Positions 35,059-48,205 of a stretch of DNA of 64,000 nt are shown here, piece by piece (the stretch's first letter is position 1; every line of letters starts with the position of its first letter). Both the position numbers and the translations under genes were made by a program. Below the pieces are notes generated by a model. The model worked only from the letters and a program-made list of their open reading frames with translations, ran no database searches and had not been told where the DNA came from. Source of the stretch: Lepus europaeus (lineage: Eukaryota > Chordata > Mammalia > Lagomorpha > Leporidae); NCBI RefSeq assembly GCF_033115175.1, contig NC_084844.1, forward strand, positions 31,777,885-31,841,884. Direction: 5' to 3'.

Positions 35059-35272
35059 CAAATAGATGAAGTGTGGCGTGAAATGAGATGGATCATGGAT
35101 GCTCTGCAGTATGCAAGATACAAACAGCCAGTTTCTGGCCTGCCCATCACTAAGCTGATAGACCCCTCAAATGAGCAGAACCTAAAAAAGATCAATTCTA
35201 CATCATCACATATAGACTGTCTTCCATCACCATCACCATCCCCAGAGATGCACAGAAGAAAGGCAATGAGTG
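35059..35272 (+). CDS. ANKFN1: ANKFN1 coding exon (6th in window)
   Basis: A 214-nt exon, phase 0 in, phase 1 out, acceptor TTTATTTCAAAG and donor GTAAGC at 35273. It reads Q-I-D-E-V-W-R-E-M-R-W-I-M-D-A-L-Q, YARYKQPVSGLPITKLIDPS, N-E-Q-N-L-K-K-I-N-S-T-S-S-H-I-D-C and LPSPSPSPEMHRRKAMS, then one base (G). A short CCATCA repeat encodes the Pro-Ser run, a likely site for proline-directed kinases. The start continues the helix of the previous exon. Reads intact. Confidence 0.93.
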
Positions 35273-36179
35273 GTAAGCAGTAAGATCTACAGTTCAATGC
35301 CTCCCTAACCAGCATTTTCATCCTCTCCTCACAGGTGAGGTTCTTTGTGCTAAGCTATTAGTTCCATCAAGTAATAGGAAATACCATTCAGTGGTAAGAG
35401 TCTAAAAGCATTGAGGGGGCAAACTAGAAAAATGGAGGGAGAGGAAATTAGTGGAGGGATAGGAAACCTGAGATCAACTCCATATAGATTCCAGTCCAGT
35501 TCTAGACCATCCCTCCAAGATACAAAAGGACACACAGCAAAGTTGAGGCTTTAGACATGCAGAGTGGGGACTGATGGATGCCAGGTAAAGACCAAGTCAG
35601 CCAGGGAAATCTAACCAAAATCACGTAATGATGGAGATCAGGACCAACCTCTAGTAAAGAGGCACTGACAAGAATGAGGCAGGAAGCAGGTCCCAACCTG
35701 GGTAAGAGCTCCAGGGCAACTTCTCATCCACGTGACACCAATGTTCTGAGGTAGAAGACAGGAAAGAAAGAACCCTTGGTGAAACTAGACTACTGAAACT
35801 GAGGCCAAATAAGTAGCTTAGCATCATGATCGAATATGAAAAACTTACAAGCTGGAAGAGAGGCCTAGCAAGGCACCTCCCCTTTTAGAAACTAACACTG
35901 AGTTGACATGGCAAATAAAAACAGCAAAACCATGGCTGGGTTCACAGAAACTTCTACCTTTATAGTTTTAAGCAAAGAAAAAATAGATGAACCCAAAGCA
36001 ATACTATATAATGTTCTTTCCCATGACATGGTGAAACTAGTGCCATTTTTCTAGTCAATTAAAATTATGGCCATTCAAAGCATTTTCCTTTATTCTATAG
36101 CTTACAAGAGTTCCAGTTTTGTAATTTTCATAATAGTATTTTTAATAAATAGTTCTGATTTGTGGGCTTATCCTATAGG

Positions 36180-36345
36180 GGGCAGCATGGTGTAGCAGAA
36201 AGAGTCTGGGCTTAGAAATCAGAGACCTGGATTCAAATCTCAGCTTTTTTAACCAGTTGTATGAACTTGAACAGATTACTACATTCAAGTCTTAGTTTCT
36301 ATCTATGTAAAACAAGGATAATATCTATATCTTGAAGAGTTACTT
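36180..36345 (+). repeat. MIR SINE, plus strand
   Basis: GCAGCATGGTGTAGCAGAAA, GCTTAGAAATCAGAGACCTG, GATTCAAATCTCAGC: the tRNA-like head of MIR is unusually clear. Confidence 0.85.
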
Positions 36346-37004
36346 AACAAATAAAACAATCTGCATCAGAGATGTACAAAATATATATGTGCTTATATAT
36401 GAAATATATTAAAATAGTTTATAGATATATTTAATGTTGTTATAAAAAATTTTAGCAAGGAGATGATCCTTTTCTATAAATAAGTTAGTATGTACTCCTG
36501 TTTTTAAAAACCTCTAATATCTAAAAACTAAACTTGACAACTAAAAGAACTTATTTAACATTATCAAAGGAGTCTATAATATCAAATAATTCAACAAAAG
36601 AATTATTTAAATAGAAGTTTCTAGAATGCATTTTTATAAATTCCCACCAGGCTTGGGTACAAATTAAATATCATTTCTGCTAGAAATTAGTCTAGTAGCA
36701 GAGACAGATTAACATTAACCAAAAATTGCATAACTGCATATGTGCTACGGAGTCTACTAGAAATGTTAAACCTTACATTTTTAAGATCAGAGACCTCTTC
36801 CTAGAGGCAACAGAATCCAGAAGAGTCATGTAAGAAGGAGCTGAGCAGAAAAAGAGGAGAGCATTAGATGCAGCAGCAGCAGATTGTACCACTGTTCTGT
36901 GGTTTAGGGAACTAGAAGCAGTCTGGTTAAGAGTATAGATCTAAAGGTACTTTTCTTTTTTAGGGTTTTTGGGTTTTTTTTGGTTTTTTTTTTTTTTTTG
37001 CTTT

Positions 37005-38225
37005 TAAAATATAGTTACTGGTTACCCACTATGTACGTGCCAGGCAGTCTTCAAAATAACAGAGATACAGTGATAAACAAAGTAAAGTCTCTGCTCCCAT
37101 AGAGCTTACATTCTAGAATGAGTGACAAACAATGAAAACATAAACAAACAAGATAATATCAGATAGTGAAAATTCCAATGTATAATACAAAACAGCAATC
37201 AGGGTGGGAGTAGGCAAGGAGATGCTGATTTCACCAGGATGATCAGCAGAGACCTATCTGCAAAGATGACATTCAGGCCAACCACAGAAAGTGGAGGTAG
37301 AAATGCAAAGATCTGGACTGAAATATTCCAGTCAGCAAAGCAGCAAGACTCTGAGGAGGGTGAGGGATGGAAAGAAGGCCAAAGTCCTTAGAGCAGAATG
37401 AACAAAGAGGTGAGTGGTAAAAGATAGGGTTGGAGGGGAGATAGGGCCTGAATGGGCAGGGTTCTGTACGCCCTAAGAAGTTTGGAGTTTACCCTACTTG
37501 GGACAGAAAGCCATTGGAAACTTGTAAGCACGAGGATTGGTATGATCTCTACAACTCTTTAAAATCAAATCTTGCTACTGTATGAAGAGATCACAGAGGG
37601 GAAATATTGGAAGCAGGAGATCTAACAAAGGAGATACATGACTCTCAGGGTAACAAGATGTCATTTACCAAAACAAAGAAAGAAAGGAGGAGAAACAACT
37701 TTGAGTGGTGGGGCGTGTTGAATCTGAGCTAGCTTTGGGACATTCTTCATAAAAAGAAACATTCAGGAGAACACAAGATGTAGAGAGTTCAGAGCCCAGG
37801 AAAGAAAACCAAGCTAATAATACAAATTTAAGAAACTGTTGACATGTACATGATGTTTGAGCCTGGAAAATGCTCAAGTTCCCCTAGAGAGAGTAGGCAA
37901 AACAGGAAGAGGAGACTGTGAAAGGATCCATGTGGAATGAAGCAGCAAGGCTTCCTAGGCTGAGAAGGAACAACCAGAGAAAGATTAAAAAGAGAGTTAG
38001 CAGTGTAACAAAAAGTGTCTCAAAAGATGGAAAGAGGTTAAATAAAGCTGAAATGCTTCCATTATTTTTGCTTTTATCGATAAAGGAAGCATCAATAACC
38101 TCAGTGAGAGCAATCTGTGAAGGGAAAGAGCTGGACGCTGAACAGAAGTGGATCAGAAAGTAAACGCAAGGTGAAGCAGTGGATGATGCATTCTTAAAAT
38201 CTTGGCTGTAAAAGGCAAGACGGAG
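37005..38225 (-). repeat. L2 LINE relic, about 1.2 kb, minus strand
   Basis: Starts with TACTGGTTACCCACTATGTA and ACGTGCCAGGCAGTCTTC, passes CATAGAGCTTACATTCTAGA, GGGCAGGGTTCTGTACGCCC, AAAGCCATTGGAAACTTGTA and CTCAGTGAGAGCAATCTGTG near 38100, all in reverse L2 order. The largest L2 in the window. Confidence 0.75.
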
Positions 38226-38273
38226 GGAAAGCAATAGCTAGAGAAGTACAGAGTTCAAAGGGCATTTTTTTAA

Positions 38274-38569
38274 TCAAAATATGTGTAGGAATGAAATGGA
38301 CATTTTGTGATATGGTTGTCTTTTTTAACCCTTGTTTATACTCCTGAAGAACTGTGGTCTTTTCGACATTTCACTTGTTGAATATTATGGATTGTGGTAA
38401 ATTAAGCCTGTGAACACAGAGTAGATTAAAATTATGTCTTTGTAAAAACTGATCAAGAAAAGGAAGGGAGAGAAGTGTGGTTGTCTTCTTGGAACTGTAC
38501 CTATGAAATACATGAATTTGTTCTTTATATTAGTAAAAAAGAAAATATAAAACTTTTTTATTAAAAAAG
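38274..38569 (+). mobile_element. 5'-truncated lagomorph-type L1 with TSD
   Basis: A roughly 296-bp insertion ending in CTATGAAATACATGAATTTG, a T-rich stretch and an A-rich tail, as rabbit L1 3' ends do. Bounded by identical 14-mers GGGCATTTTTTTAA at 38260-38273 and 38570-38583. No ORF left. Confidence 0.75.
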
Positions 38570-40939
38570 GGGCATTTTTTTAAGACAGGAAAGAGATGTT
38601 CTCTGATGTCCTACAGTTAGTATAATTCTACAGACAACTTTCCAGTTTTCCTTCTAACTTCATAGTTCATCTGCCCTCTCTGCTCACAGAACTTCCCAGT
38701 GTTCAATCTCTTGGCCACAGGGTCCTTAGTGGGTTCCTCCTTGGCTGTATGAGGGTGGCCTCCTCTTTGCCATAGAAATGCCAGACTCACACTGGCCAGA
38801 GGACAGGGTTACACACTCCCTGCGGGGTATATCTGGCCAATTACATTCAGATTTTATTATTAATTTAAAATGTGAGTGATCATCATTCTGTTTCTTAAAA
38901 TATAACTCTCTCTTGGGTCCATTTATTTCTCTGAAGCCAAGATTCCATGGGCTGTGAAACACAAAGACGTGGAAGGCAGCAAATGACAAATGGAATCCAG
39001 CGACAGGGAAGTACTGTTGAGAAACACTGAGCATCTTATCCCCTGGCAAAAGCAGGAACATTTCAGAGCAATGAATTCTACCACAGCATACTCTTGTCTT
39101 CACAAGTGTGACCACTTTGAATTGTTTGGAAACCATTAATGAAAGGAGAAAATATCCAATTTAGAGGAACATCCCCGCTGGGGTTACTCACAGGGCAAAG
39201 TGTGCAGCACAATTCCATTCTGTGTGGGTCTGGTTCACCTAATTTCTAAGGGGCCTGCTGGAAATACACAACCTATCACAAACCTAGCCTCTGGTACCAG
39301 CATAAGATCCTGCTTTAAGGCTGTTGAGTCCCTTGGATTTGTTTGTGTATATCTGTTGGGAATGAGGAGGTGGGGAGTATGTGTGGTTTTCAAAACACAA
39401 AGTAGAACTCCTCTGAGTCAATTAAAATTAAGCATCTCCCAAGGACCCAAGGGGGAAAGCTGGCTCTTAGAAAAGGCAGCTCAAGGCAGGGGCTGAAACT
39501 ACTTGGTCCATCACATGAATATTTTCTCTCCCACTCCTTTTCTGCGGTATAGTGGTCACAAACAGCAGCCCCCTCCTACCCCCAACACTGTTGTTTCTCC
39601 TAGTGACGCACGGGTGAAGCAATAGAGGGAAGGGGGGCATCGTTTTCTTCAGATATATCTGATAATTATCCTGATCTTCCAAATGTAAATCTTCCTATTA
39701 ACCTTTTCCCAGATGATTTTAAGAACACCATGGCATAAACCAAATAGTTCAAAGAAGCAGCAGGAATCTGGAGATGTTTCATTATTTCTCTTGGGAAATT
39801 AGAGAGTAAACAAACTTCTGAGAGTCTACCTAAAGCCTAATGAGAGATTACAATACAAATAGATTCAATGAAGTACAATATATAGACAATGATATACTAA
39901 AAATGTAAAGGTAGACCTTAGGGCAAGTGTGGCTCACTATTCCCTTCTTTCTGTCCTGCCATACCCCAAGGCTTTAAAAGAAAAGCACTGGCTTTAAATC
40001 AGTTATTCTTTCCTGAAATGTCATCTCCCCAAAACACCCTCAAAATCCACATCAACTCTGCTCTGCTATTGTTGGCCTGGCCCACAGGGGTTGCAACACC
40101 CACTGCAATGGCACAAGAGCCAAGCTCCTGAGTGAACACTAATACTATGGGCAGAACTTTCATTTAACAGCGCCTGGGTCACTCAGAGGGGAAACTCAAG
40201 ATTCTATCACTGCTGGCCTGCCCAGTAGTGGGCCCTCTAAGGGAAACTGAGGAGCACAACCAGGTTTATTAAAATAACAACTGGGCAAGATGCCCACAAT
40301 GTTAATGGAGCATATGGCCTGAATCTGGAGATGGAAGCTACGTTTTGCATTCTTTTCCAAGGAGCAGCAGTGGCCTAAGTCTTTGGAAACTCTCCCCAGT
40401 GCCTTGGCTGGCATCCTGGAGATTTTCCCAGCCTGTTCTGGGAGAGGTATCCTACTCTAAGCAACAAATTCCACCATGTCTTCTAATAAATAATACAGCC
40501 ACCATGCAACTCAAATTTAGATTCCCACTATAGCAGTGGTTTCCCAGGTATGCATATCCATGAACCAACAAGTTAATATTTACCTCTCCATATTCAAGCA
40601 CTTTTACACCTCCTTCTGAGTTATTACAGTTATAACTACTAACTTGACTAATCACTGATCCTCCATGTTCCTGAGAGCTATAGGAAACAAGTTATATCAT
40701 TTATTAATTTGTCGTAAGATCAAGGTTAGGAAATATAGCACTGGACTAGCTTGTCACCAACAGAAGATGCCATATAAGAAATTACATTTCACATTATCAA
40801 CAGCTTTCTCACAAAAAAGCTTGATGTATATCTAACTGCTGCTTTGTACTTTAGTGATCTTGATGTGATATCTAGTTACTAGGAGTAGAGATGACTTCAG
40901 TAATTCCTTCTTTCTGAAAGGAACTTAAAGAATTTTTAA

Positions 40940-41054
40940 ATAACTAACCGAGTCCTTACAACACCTCTGTAGGATAAGCAATATAATTATGTACATGATA
41001 CAGATGAAGAAAGGTTCTTAGAGGCCAAATGATTTGTTCAAGATCATAGAAAGT
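40940..41054 (-). repeat. MIR fragment, minus strand
   Basis: GTCCTTACAACACCTCTGTA, GATACAGATGAAGAAAGGTT and CCAAATGATTTGTTCAAGAT in reverse MIR order. Confidence 0.7.
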
Positions 41055-41362
41055 CAGCCCTGCCTATCCATGGATACAATTGTAGACTGAAAATATTCAG
41101 GAAAAAAAAATTCTATCTGTACTGAACATAGTCTTTTTTTCTTGTCATTCATTATTCCATAAACAACACAGTACAACTATTTATATAGCATTCACATTGT
41201 ATCAAGTATCAAAAATAACCTAAGGATGATTTAAAGCATGTGGGAAGATGTGCATAAGTTGTATGTGAACACTACACTATTTTATAAAAGGGACTAGATT
41301 GTGGATTTTGGTATCAGCAGAGGGTTCTAGAACCAGTCCCCCAAGGATACTGGGGGATAACA
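41055..41362 (+). mobile_element. TcMar-Tigger-type DNA transposon fragment
   Basis: Starts CAGCCCTGCCTATCCATGGA, contains CTGTACTGAACATAGTC, TTATTCCATAAACAACACAG and GATGATTTAAAGCATGTGGG, and ends CCCCCAAGGATACTGGGGGA. The two ends are inverted copies (TATCCATGG versus GGATACTGGG region). Confidence 0.75.
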
Positions 41363-41599
41363 GCACACAGTAAAGAACAAGACAGGACTTCAAAGTGTGT
41401 CTAATTTTAAGACAATTGTTCTTTCTGATACACCCAGGCTGACTCTTAAGTCAAATATCACCAAAGATAAAGCAAAATGATTCAGGTGATTGTTTTCAGG
41501 AATTTCTATGGCAGTTTAAGTAAAGTAGGTCCTTTCAAGATGCTTTCAGCATTATTTTTAAGAGACAATCAAATCTCACTACTCTTTCTGTTTCCAGAT

Positions 41600-41950
41600 T
41601 TCAGTATCTGTTTTAATTTCAATTCAACATGCTTTACTGGGTGCCTTCAGTGTACCAGCTGCAACACAAGAAGCAAAGAGTGAATCCATGATACGACACA
41701 GTATAATTCAGAAGTCTTCATGGTCTGTTTGTATTATCAGCTTAGACGGTCTGGGAAACAAGGAAGATTCTATACAACCTTTTGCCCGACTCATTCCTTA
41801 GCCTATTCCTTCACTGACTGCCTTAATTTACTCAGCAGAAACAAGACACAGTGCATGCTCTCTAGAGTTAGCAGTCCAGTGTGGAAGACAGATATGAAAA
41901 TTGACAATTTGTAATAAAACTTGGGAAATGTAATAACAGAGAAAATATAA
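41600..41950 (-). repeat. Possible L2 fragment, minus strand
   Basis: TTTACTGGGTGCCTTCAGTG and TACCAGCTGCAACACAAGAA resemble the reverse L2 3' end; weak. Confidence 0.35.
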
Positions 41951-42262
41951 ATGAAATGCTATAAAAGCCAAAGGAACTGAGCAACTAACTCCACCTGGGG
42001 AAATCAATATGGCCACCCCATGAGACAATGGGTCTTAAAATATGACACTCTATTGAAATATTAGAATGCCAATTTCTTTAAAGCACATATTCAAATACTC
42101 CTTAGTCCTCTTCAAATAATAAACGTCCATTCTTTGTATGTTGAGAAGTCAAAATACAAATTGCTTTTGCAAAAGGCTTTTTAGACCAGAAAGAGGGAAC
42201 AGCATCACAAACTCTTCTGTGGCTGCTTCTAGTAATAGTCAATTTTACTATCAGTCCTCTAG

Positions 42263-42703
42263 TGAACTGAATGGTTACTCTCAAAAAGTATGTACCTGTC
42301 CTAACCCTCGTAACTTGTGAATGTGACTTTATTTGGAAAAAAGATCTCTGCAAAGACAATTAAAGATCTTGAGGTGGGACTATCCTGGATTGTAATTATC
42401 AGGCGGGCTTCAAATCCAATAACAAGTGTCCTTATAAGAGACAGAAGACTATTCAAACACAGAGCACAGGCCATGGGAAGGTAGAAGCAGAGATCTGAAT
42501 AATGCACTCCAATAAGAATGCTAACAGCCACCAGAAGGTGAAAGAAGCAAGAATGTATCCTCCTCCTGAGCCTCCCAGAAGAGGGTGACCCTAATAACAC
42601 CTTGATTTCTCTGCCTTCCACAGCTGTGAAGTAGTAAATTTCTGTTGTTTTAAATCACCCAGAATGTGGGCACTTGTTATAGCAGCCATGGGAAACTAAT
42701 ACA
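42263..42703 (+). mobile_element. MLT1-type MaLR LTR, plus strand
   Basis: Near full-length: TGAACTGAATGGTT start, GTGACTTTATTTGGAAAAAA, AGTGTCCTTATAAGAGACAG, AGAGCACAGGCCATGGGAAG, CTGTTGTTTTAAATCACCCA and the end GGGAAACTAATACA. Old retroviral LTR without internal region. Confidence 0.85.
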
Positions 42704-42857
42704 AGACCTAACATGTTTCTCTAGCAGCAGCAATATCAAGAAGTCCTTACTAAGAGCTTAACTAAAATAATTCTGAGGTGGTACCACACAAAATGAATTA
42801 GATGAACCAGATCCCAGCCCTTAGCAAGTTTCCATAAGTTACAGAAATGCTAAGGTA

Positions 42858-43070
42858 GATGGCAGCATAGCACGTCTTTGGAGTGAGACAAATTTGCATT
42901 TGGGTGCCTACTTAGAGGTTATATGAATTAGAAAACTTAATAAGCCTATACTTCAATATTCTCACCTGCAAAATGGACCTTGTAAGGGTTAAATGAAATA
43001 AAGCATATAGAACACTTAGTATTATGGCTGTCTCACAGTAAGCACCTAATACCAGATATTGTTGTTACTA
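42858..43070 (+). repeat. MIR SINE, plus strand
   Basis: GGCAGCATAGCACGTCTTTG, CTCACCTGCAAAATGGACCT, GGGTTAAATGAAATAAAGCA and CAGTAAGCACCTAATACC. Confidence 0.8.
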
Positions 43071-43319
43071 TTCAGTGTACAAACAAGTACATGTAGACAG
43101 ATGAACAGAACACTGATCAGATAAGTGATGAAGGGCAATCAATTAAGAATTCTTTCCATGTATCTTATTTCAAGCCCACATTCAAATCTTCACTCCATCA
43201 CTTCTAAGATACCTGTCACTGTTATCACCAAAAACACCCAATAATCCTGAGATCCTATTACCTGAAGTGTCTGACTTTTCCCATTAAAGATGAGGAAGAG
43301 TACTGTCTTAAATTTGACT

Positions 43320-43400
43320 GACTGACATATAATAATTATACATATTAATGAGGTACAATGTGGTGTCTGGATTCATGTATTCAGAACATAAAGTCATTCA
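43320..43400 (+). repeat. Short L1-like fragment
   Basis: TGACATATAATAATTATACA followed by ATTAATGAGGTACAATGTGG, a segment common to old L1s. A similar piece lies near 12800-12860. Confidence 0.45.
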
Positions 43401-43439
43401 GCCCAAGCCTTTATCCATTTCTCTCCTTTTAACCTGAAA

Positions 43440-44335
43440 ATCTCTTTGTCTTCTTCCTTAACCACTTGTCTCTGAGGACAACATGTTCTTCCTTCTTACT
43501 CACTTAGGACCAATGCCATTACTTGGACTCACAACTGATCACCCTTCCTTATTATTTATCAGCTTTACCACTCGTATCTTCAAGTACTCCCTCTCCAATG
43601 GTTCCTTCTTGTTGGCAACCGCAACCATCCTCCTTCAACCTCACTATCCCACCAAACTCCCACCACTTCTCTTCTTGGATGCTGTGGCCATTCACCTCTA
43701 GCTCAACCTATCCCAAATTAAATCTACCATCCCTTCAACTGCCCAACCTGAATCAGGGCTGCAGTTTAGTTCCTCTGGTTTAATGCTACTCCTATGGAAC
43801 CAAGGCTTGAAACCTGCTACTAACTTTGGGGCATGAGCCTTTGCTTCACTCAGTTATTTGGAACATTCTTCTCTAAAACTTTCACATAGCTAATTCCTTC
43901 TGGTCACTGCGGTCTCACCTAGACTCCCTTTGCTGGCCACCTTATTAAAGGATGCTTCCTCCAAGTCACTCTATTGCTAAAATCCAGTTTCATTTTCTTC
44001 ATATCATTTTGCCCTCTCTGAAATTAACCTTACATATTTTGTCTTAATTATTGTTTAATCAAGCTCTTTCTCAGCCCTGCAACCTGAACAGGACAAATAT
44101 TTCAGGGAAACACACACTCTGGACCACAGCTTCCTAGCTGGCCTCCCTGTTAGTTCCTCTTCATCAAGTTTATCTTAATATCCTAACTGCTTCATAACAA
44201 TCCTAAATCTCAGTTTTCATTTTGCCAATTTCTCAAAATTCTTTAATAACCATCCACTGGTTACAAAACTGCACCCAAACTCCTTATCTAGGCTTTCAAT
44301 ATCCACCTCTAGTTCTATCCTACCCTTTTAAAATT
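43440..44335 (+). repeat. L2-type LINE relic, plus strand
   Basis: GAGCCTTTGCTTCACTCAGT, CACATAGCTAATTCCTTCTG, TCACCTAGACTCCCTTTGCT and CCCTCTCTGAAATTAACCTT follow the plus-strand L2 order; 44110-44330 matches a more 5' L2 segment, so the order is rearranged or two copies adjoin. Confidence 0.55.
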
Positions 44336-44945
44336 AAATTATCTTTTTAAAAGTATTTATTTTAAAATAATTATATATACAATAAATGGCAAATGACTGT
44401 ATGGGAGTCCCCTGCACCCTTTTCTTAGCACCCTCCCCAATATCAACATTTTATACTACTCTCATAAAACCAAGAATTTGATACAACCCATAGACCTTAT
44501 CCAGATTTCACCAGTTATGCACTTATTTGTATATATTATTGAATATATAGCTCCATCCAATTATATCCCATTTATGGCCTTGAATAACCACCTCTATAAT
44601 CAAGATACTCAACTACAATATCACCATAAAACTCCCTACTATCTTTGTATAAGCTTATTCATCCACCTACCCCCATCCTTGGCAATTTAATAATCTGCTC
44701 TTCATCTGTATGTCATTTCATGACTGTTACATATATGAAATTCTTTCTTTGTATTGATGAGTTCTATTCCATGATACAGATTTACCAAAGTTTAACCATT
44801 CATCCACTGAAGGATATTTGGGAGTTTCCAATTTGAAGCTATTACCAATAAAGTTTCCATAAACATCTGTGTACAAAGTTCTTCTGTGGAAATATGCCTT
44901 AATTTTTCTGAAATAAACTGCCAATAATGCAACTGCTAGGACCAT
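44336..44945 (-). repeat. Old L1 (L1M) fragment, minus strand
   Basis: TTTATTTTAAAATAATTATA, CAGATTTCACCAGTTATGCA, AACCATTCATCCACTGAAGG, ATATTTGGGAGTTTCCAATT and CATAAACATCTGTGTACAAA are reverse L1 3' sequence. Confidence 0.75.
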
Positions 44946-45384
44946 TTCTTGGTAGCCTCATTTTCTCAAAATGCCATTCCTGCTCCCCATATTTTTGTCA
45001 AACGGGATTATTTGCACTGTTTCCTCTTCCTCTCATTTCTAATCCTTTTTATCATCATTTGCAAATTTATCACTAATATATCTGCCTTGAATCACTCTAT
45101 GAAAGCCAGTGAAAAGAGAGATTTATATAGACATAGAATAGAGATGAATAGAGGAAAAAAGAGCTAAAATATTTCATTAATTTTTTTCCTAATAAAATCC
45201 CATCACTCTTTCCTATTAATCTATAATCCACATCTTGTTTGCGAAACTTTTCATATAAAACCTATGTTCTTCTAGTCTCATAGATATATATTTGTCCTTT
45301 ACCTCAATTAAAACAGAAAACTCACTGGGGACAGGTATAATTCTTACTAACTTTACATCCATTCAAGCACAGGTATAATAGTTC

Positions 45385-45735
45385 CTCAGTTTTATGATGG
45401 GGTCCCATTCCTATAAAACTGGCATACATTGAAAATACAGCAGAAAATATATCTAATACAGCCAACTTACCAAATATCACAGCTCATCAACACAGCACAC
45501 TGTAGAGTATCTGATGTTTATCCCTCATAATCCCATGGCTGACTGGGGTTAACACTTGTTGCCATTGCTCAGTATCACAAGAGTGTGTCCCCACTGCAGA
45601 TAATCAGTCTGGGGGAGAAAAATCAAAATGCAAACTATAGTTTCTAATGAATGCCAATCACTTTTGTACCGCCATAAAACCAAATTATTGCAGATTGAGC
45701 AATCTCAAGTTGGGGAGCACCTGCACAGTGTTTCA
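45385..45735. mobile_element. TcMar-Tigger-type DNA transposon fragment
   Basis: GTTCCTCAGTTTTATGATGG at one end and AATCTCAAGTTGGGGAGCAC at the other are degraded inverted repeats; the interior CTAATGAATGCCAATCACTT fits the same family. Confidence 0.55.
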
Positions 45736-45869
45736 GAGCAGGGCTCAGAGGTCACGCAATATAAAATCTTCTTGCTGAATAAATGGATGAATTAAATGTC
45801 TTTGACTTAACAGGGCTGCTGATCTAACTAGGAAACAAGGATGTTACATTTTAAAAATAATTAATAACA

Positions 45870-46127
45870 GGGTTGGCTCCATGACACATGAGGTTAATCC
45901 CCTGCCTGTGGCACCGGCATCCCATATGGGCGCCAGGTTCTAGTCCTGGTTTCTCCTCTTCCAGTTCAGCTCTCTGCTGTGGCCCAGGAGTGCAGTGGAG
46001 GATGGCCCAAATGCTTGGGCTCCTGCACCCGCATGGGAGACCAGGAGGAAGCACCTGGCTCCTGGCTTGGGATTGGCGTTGCGCCGGCCATAGTGGCCAT
46101 TTGGGGGGTGAACCAATGGAAGGAAGA

Positions 46128-46164
<37 letters not shown>

Positions 46165-46188
46165 CTATAACTCTACCTGTCAAAAAAA
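45870..46188 (+). repeat. CSINE, plus strand, with TSD
   Basis: GGTTGGCTCCATGACACATG head, full body, (TC)n at 46131-46160 and A-rich end. TSD TAATAACA at 45862-45869 and 46189-46196. The 110- and 124-codon frames here are SINE-derived. Confidence 0.9.
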
Positions 46189-46812
46189 TAATAACACAAG
46201 TCTATACTACTAAATGCCAAAGAGTAACAAACATTACAGAAGTACTAAGTGAGACTTTGTGAGACTCTTGGGGGAAGCTTCTTCAAGAAGGTAGAGGAAA
46301 ACCTTGAATAGATGAGTAGGAAAAAAGCAGAAGAGGTGGTCATATATTGGCAGCCATTATTTGAAGAACATGTGGGTTAATATCCTTTGTAGCTAATGGA
46401 TAGTATTTCAAAGCATGGATGTGTCAATTTATTTAAGCATGATGGACATTTAGGTTTGTACCAGCTAGGGTTAAGTTTGTATATATGACACAGAAAACCC
46501 AAATATGAGTGCTGTAAACACATAGCTCTCTCATATGAAATAAGCCCAGAAGCAAAAAATTCAGGATTAATATCTGAACTCCATGGTCTTCAAAGACCAA
46601 GCCCTGTGTTTCAGCTCCACCACCCAACATGTGGTTCCTGCTTCCTAGGTTGCTTCAACATATTTTGTTATAAACTGGGAAGAAAGATTAAGAAAAGCTT
46701 ATCTCCCAGATAAGACAACTCCCTTTATACATTCTTCTAGAAATTACATATAATATTTCCCAATTTTATCTCAGCATCCAAAATTTATATGGCCATGCAT
46801 AGCTGTAAAAAA

Positions 46813-46823
46813 GGGGGGGGGGG
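46813..46823 (+). repeat. (G)11 run
   Basis: Eleven consecutive G following an A-run; possible sequencing or assembly weak spot. Confidence 0.85.
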
Positions 46824-47904
46824 CTTATGCATCACTGTCCCAAATAAAGATTTTACAAGTAAAAGATAATGGATAATGAGTAACAACCAGCAGTAAGAGC
46901 AAAACTGCCATGTTGCCCTTTTAATTATGAGCACCAATACACATCATCTCCTACTGTAGTGAAAAAATATTTTATACTCTGACTCTGAAATAAACAAGAA
47001 AAAAATTTCCATTTAGGTCTGATTCCTAAACTAGAAGAAACCTTGATATTTACTCCCTAACAAAAAAACTTCATCACTCAAGTTTGTAGTAGCTTTAGAA
47101 TAATCCTGTCTGATCTTCCACCATGAAGAAACTATCATCTAGTAACTGTGCTGGATTTTTCTTTCATTACCTGTTGTGTTTTTGAACCAGCAAGCCACTC
47201 CTTTTGCATACAGATTCCCTTACAGAACTCTGCAAGTCAACTATTCTTTTCTTAATGCTTCTGTGCCTCTATGTCTTCCTTTCAGAGCATTCTCAACCAC
47301 AAGATGATTTCTAGTTCCTCCCTATCATAAATTACACTGCAGTAAACAACTTAAAAATGCCTCCATGTGCACATGTAGCAATTTCTCAAATACAGATACC
47401 TAAAAAAGGATTCGCCGGGACTAATGACAATGCATATTTTTAATATATTCTGCCAAGTTGCTCTGCCAAGTTATACTGCCACAATCATTCTGAGAGCGCC
47501 TGACTTCCTACACTTCACCAACATTTAAGACTATCATTCTTTTATTTTTTTTTCAAATCTGAAAGACAAAAAATGCCTCATTGTTTCAATTCCATTTCCT
47601 TAATTACTATCTAGGTTGGATATAATGGATATATATTAGCAATTTGTAGCTATTATTCCTCACAATGCTGGTCATTACATCCTGCCCATTCTCATTGTGT
47701 TCTTAATGATTTACAGGAGTTCCTTGTATGTTTCTGGATATTAGTCTGTTTCACACATTATTACTATTTTCTTCCAATCTATCATTCACTTTTTATTTTA
47801 TGATACTATTTGATAAAGTACTAAATGTTGATGTCAATTTTAATGGTTATTTCTTTTATGACTTCTGGGGCTTTTTCCTGCTTAAAAAGACCTTCCTGCG
47901 ATAA

Positions 47905-48205
47905 TGTTAGGCCTAGCTGCCAGTTGGGATGTCCACATCAGCCTGCCTGGATTCAATACTTGGCTCTGGCTACCGACTCCAGTTTACTGCTAATGCACAC
48001 CCTGGGAGGCAGCACTGATGGCTCAAGTAATTGGGGTTCCTGCCACATGGGGGAAACTTTGCATAAGATCCTGACCCCCAGCTGCAGGCCTGGCCCAACT
48101 CTGGCAGTTGCAGCAATTTGGGGAGTGAACCAGCAGCTGGGAGCTCTGTCACACAGGCTCTGTTCTATCTCAGTGTGCTTGTTTTCGTTCCCTCTTGATA
48201 AAAGA
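47905..48205 (+). repeat. Older CSINE-type SINE inside L1M, plus strand
   Basis: CAGTTGGGATGTCCACATCA, AATGCACACCCTGGGAGGCA, GATGGCTCAAGTAATTGGGG and TTTGGGGAGTGAACCAGCAG. It accounts for the 147-codon open frame at 47825-48268. Confidence 0.82.

Noticed and set aside
37884..38234. 116-codon hydrophobic minus-strand frame
   Set aside because: Lies within a reverse L2 relic; the hydrophobic look comes from T-rich minus-strand sequence.
38726..39136. 136-codon minus-strand frame in the last intron
   Set aside because: No family resemblance, no splice or promoter context and ordinary AT-rich intronic composition; expected by chance in 64 kb.
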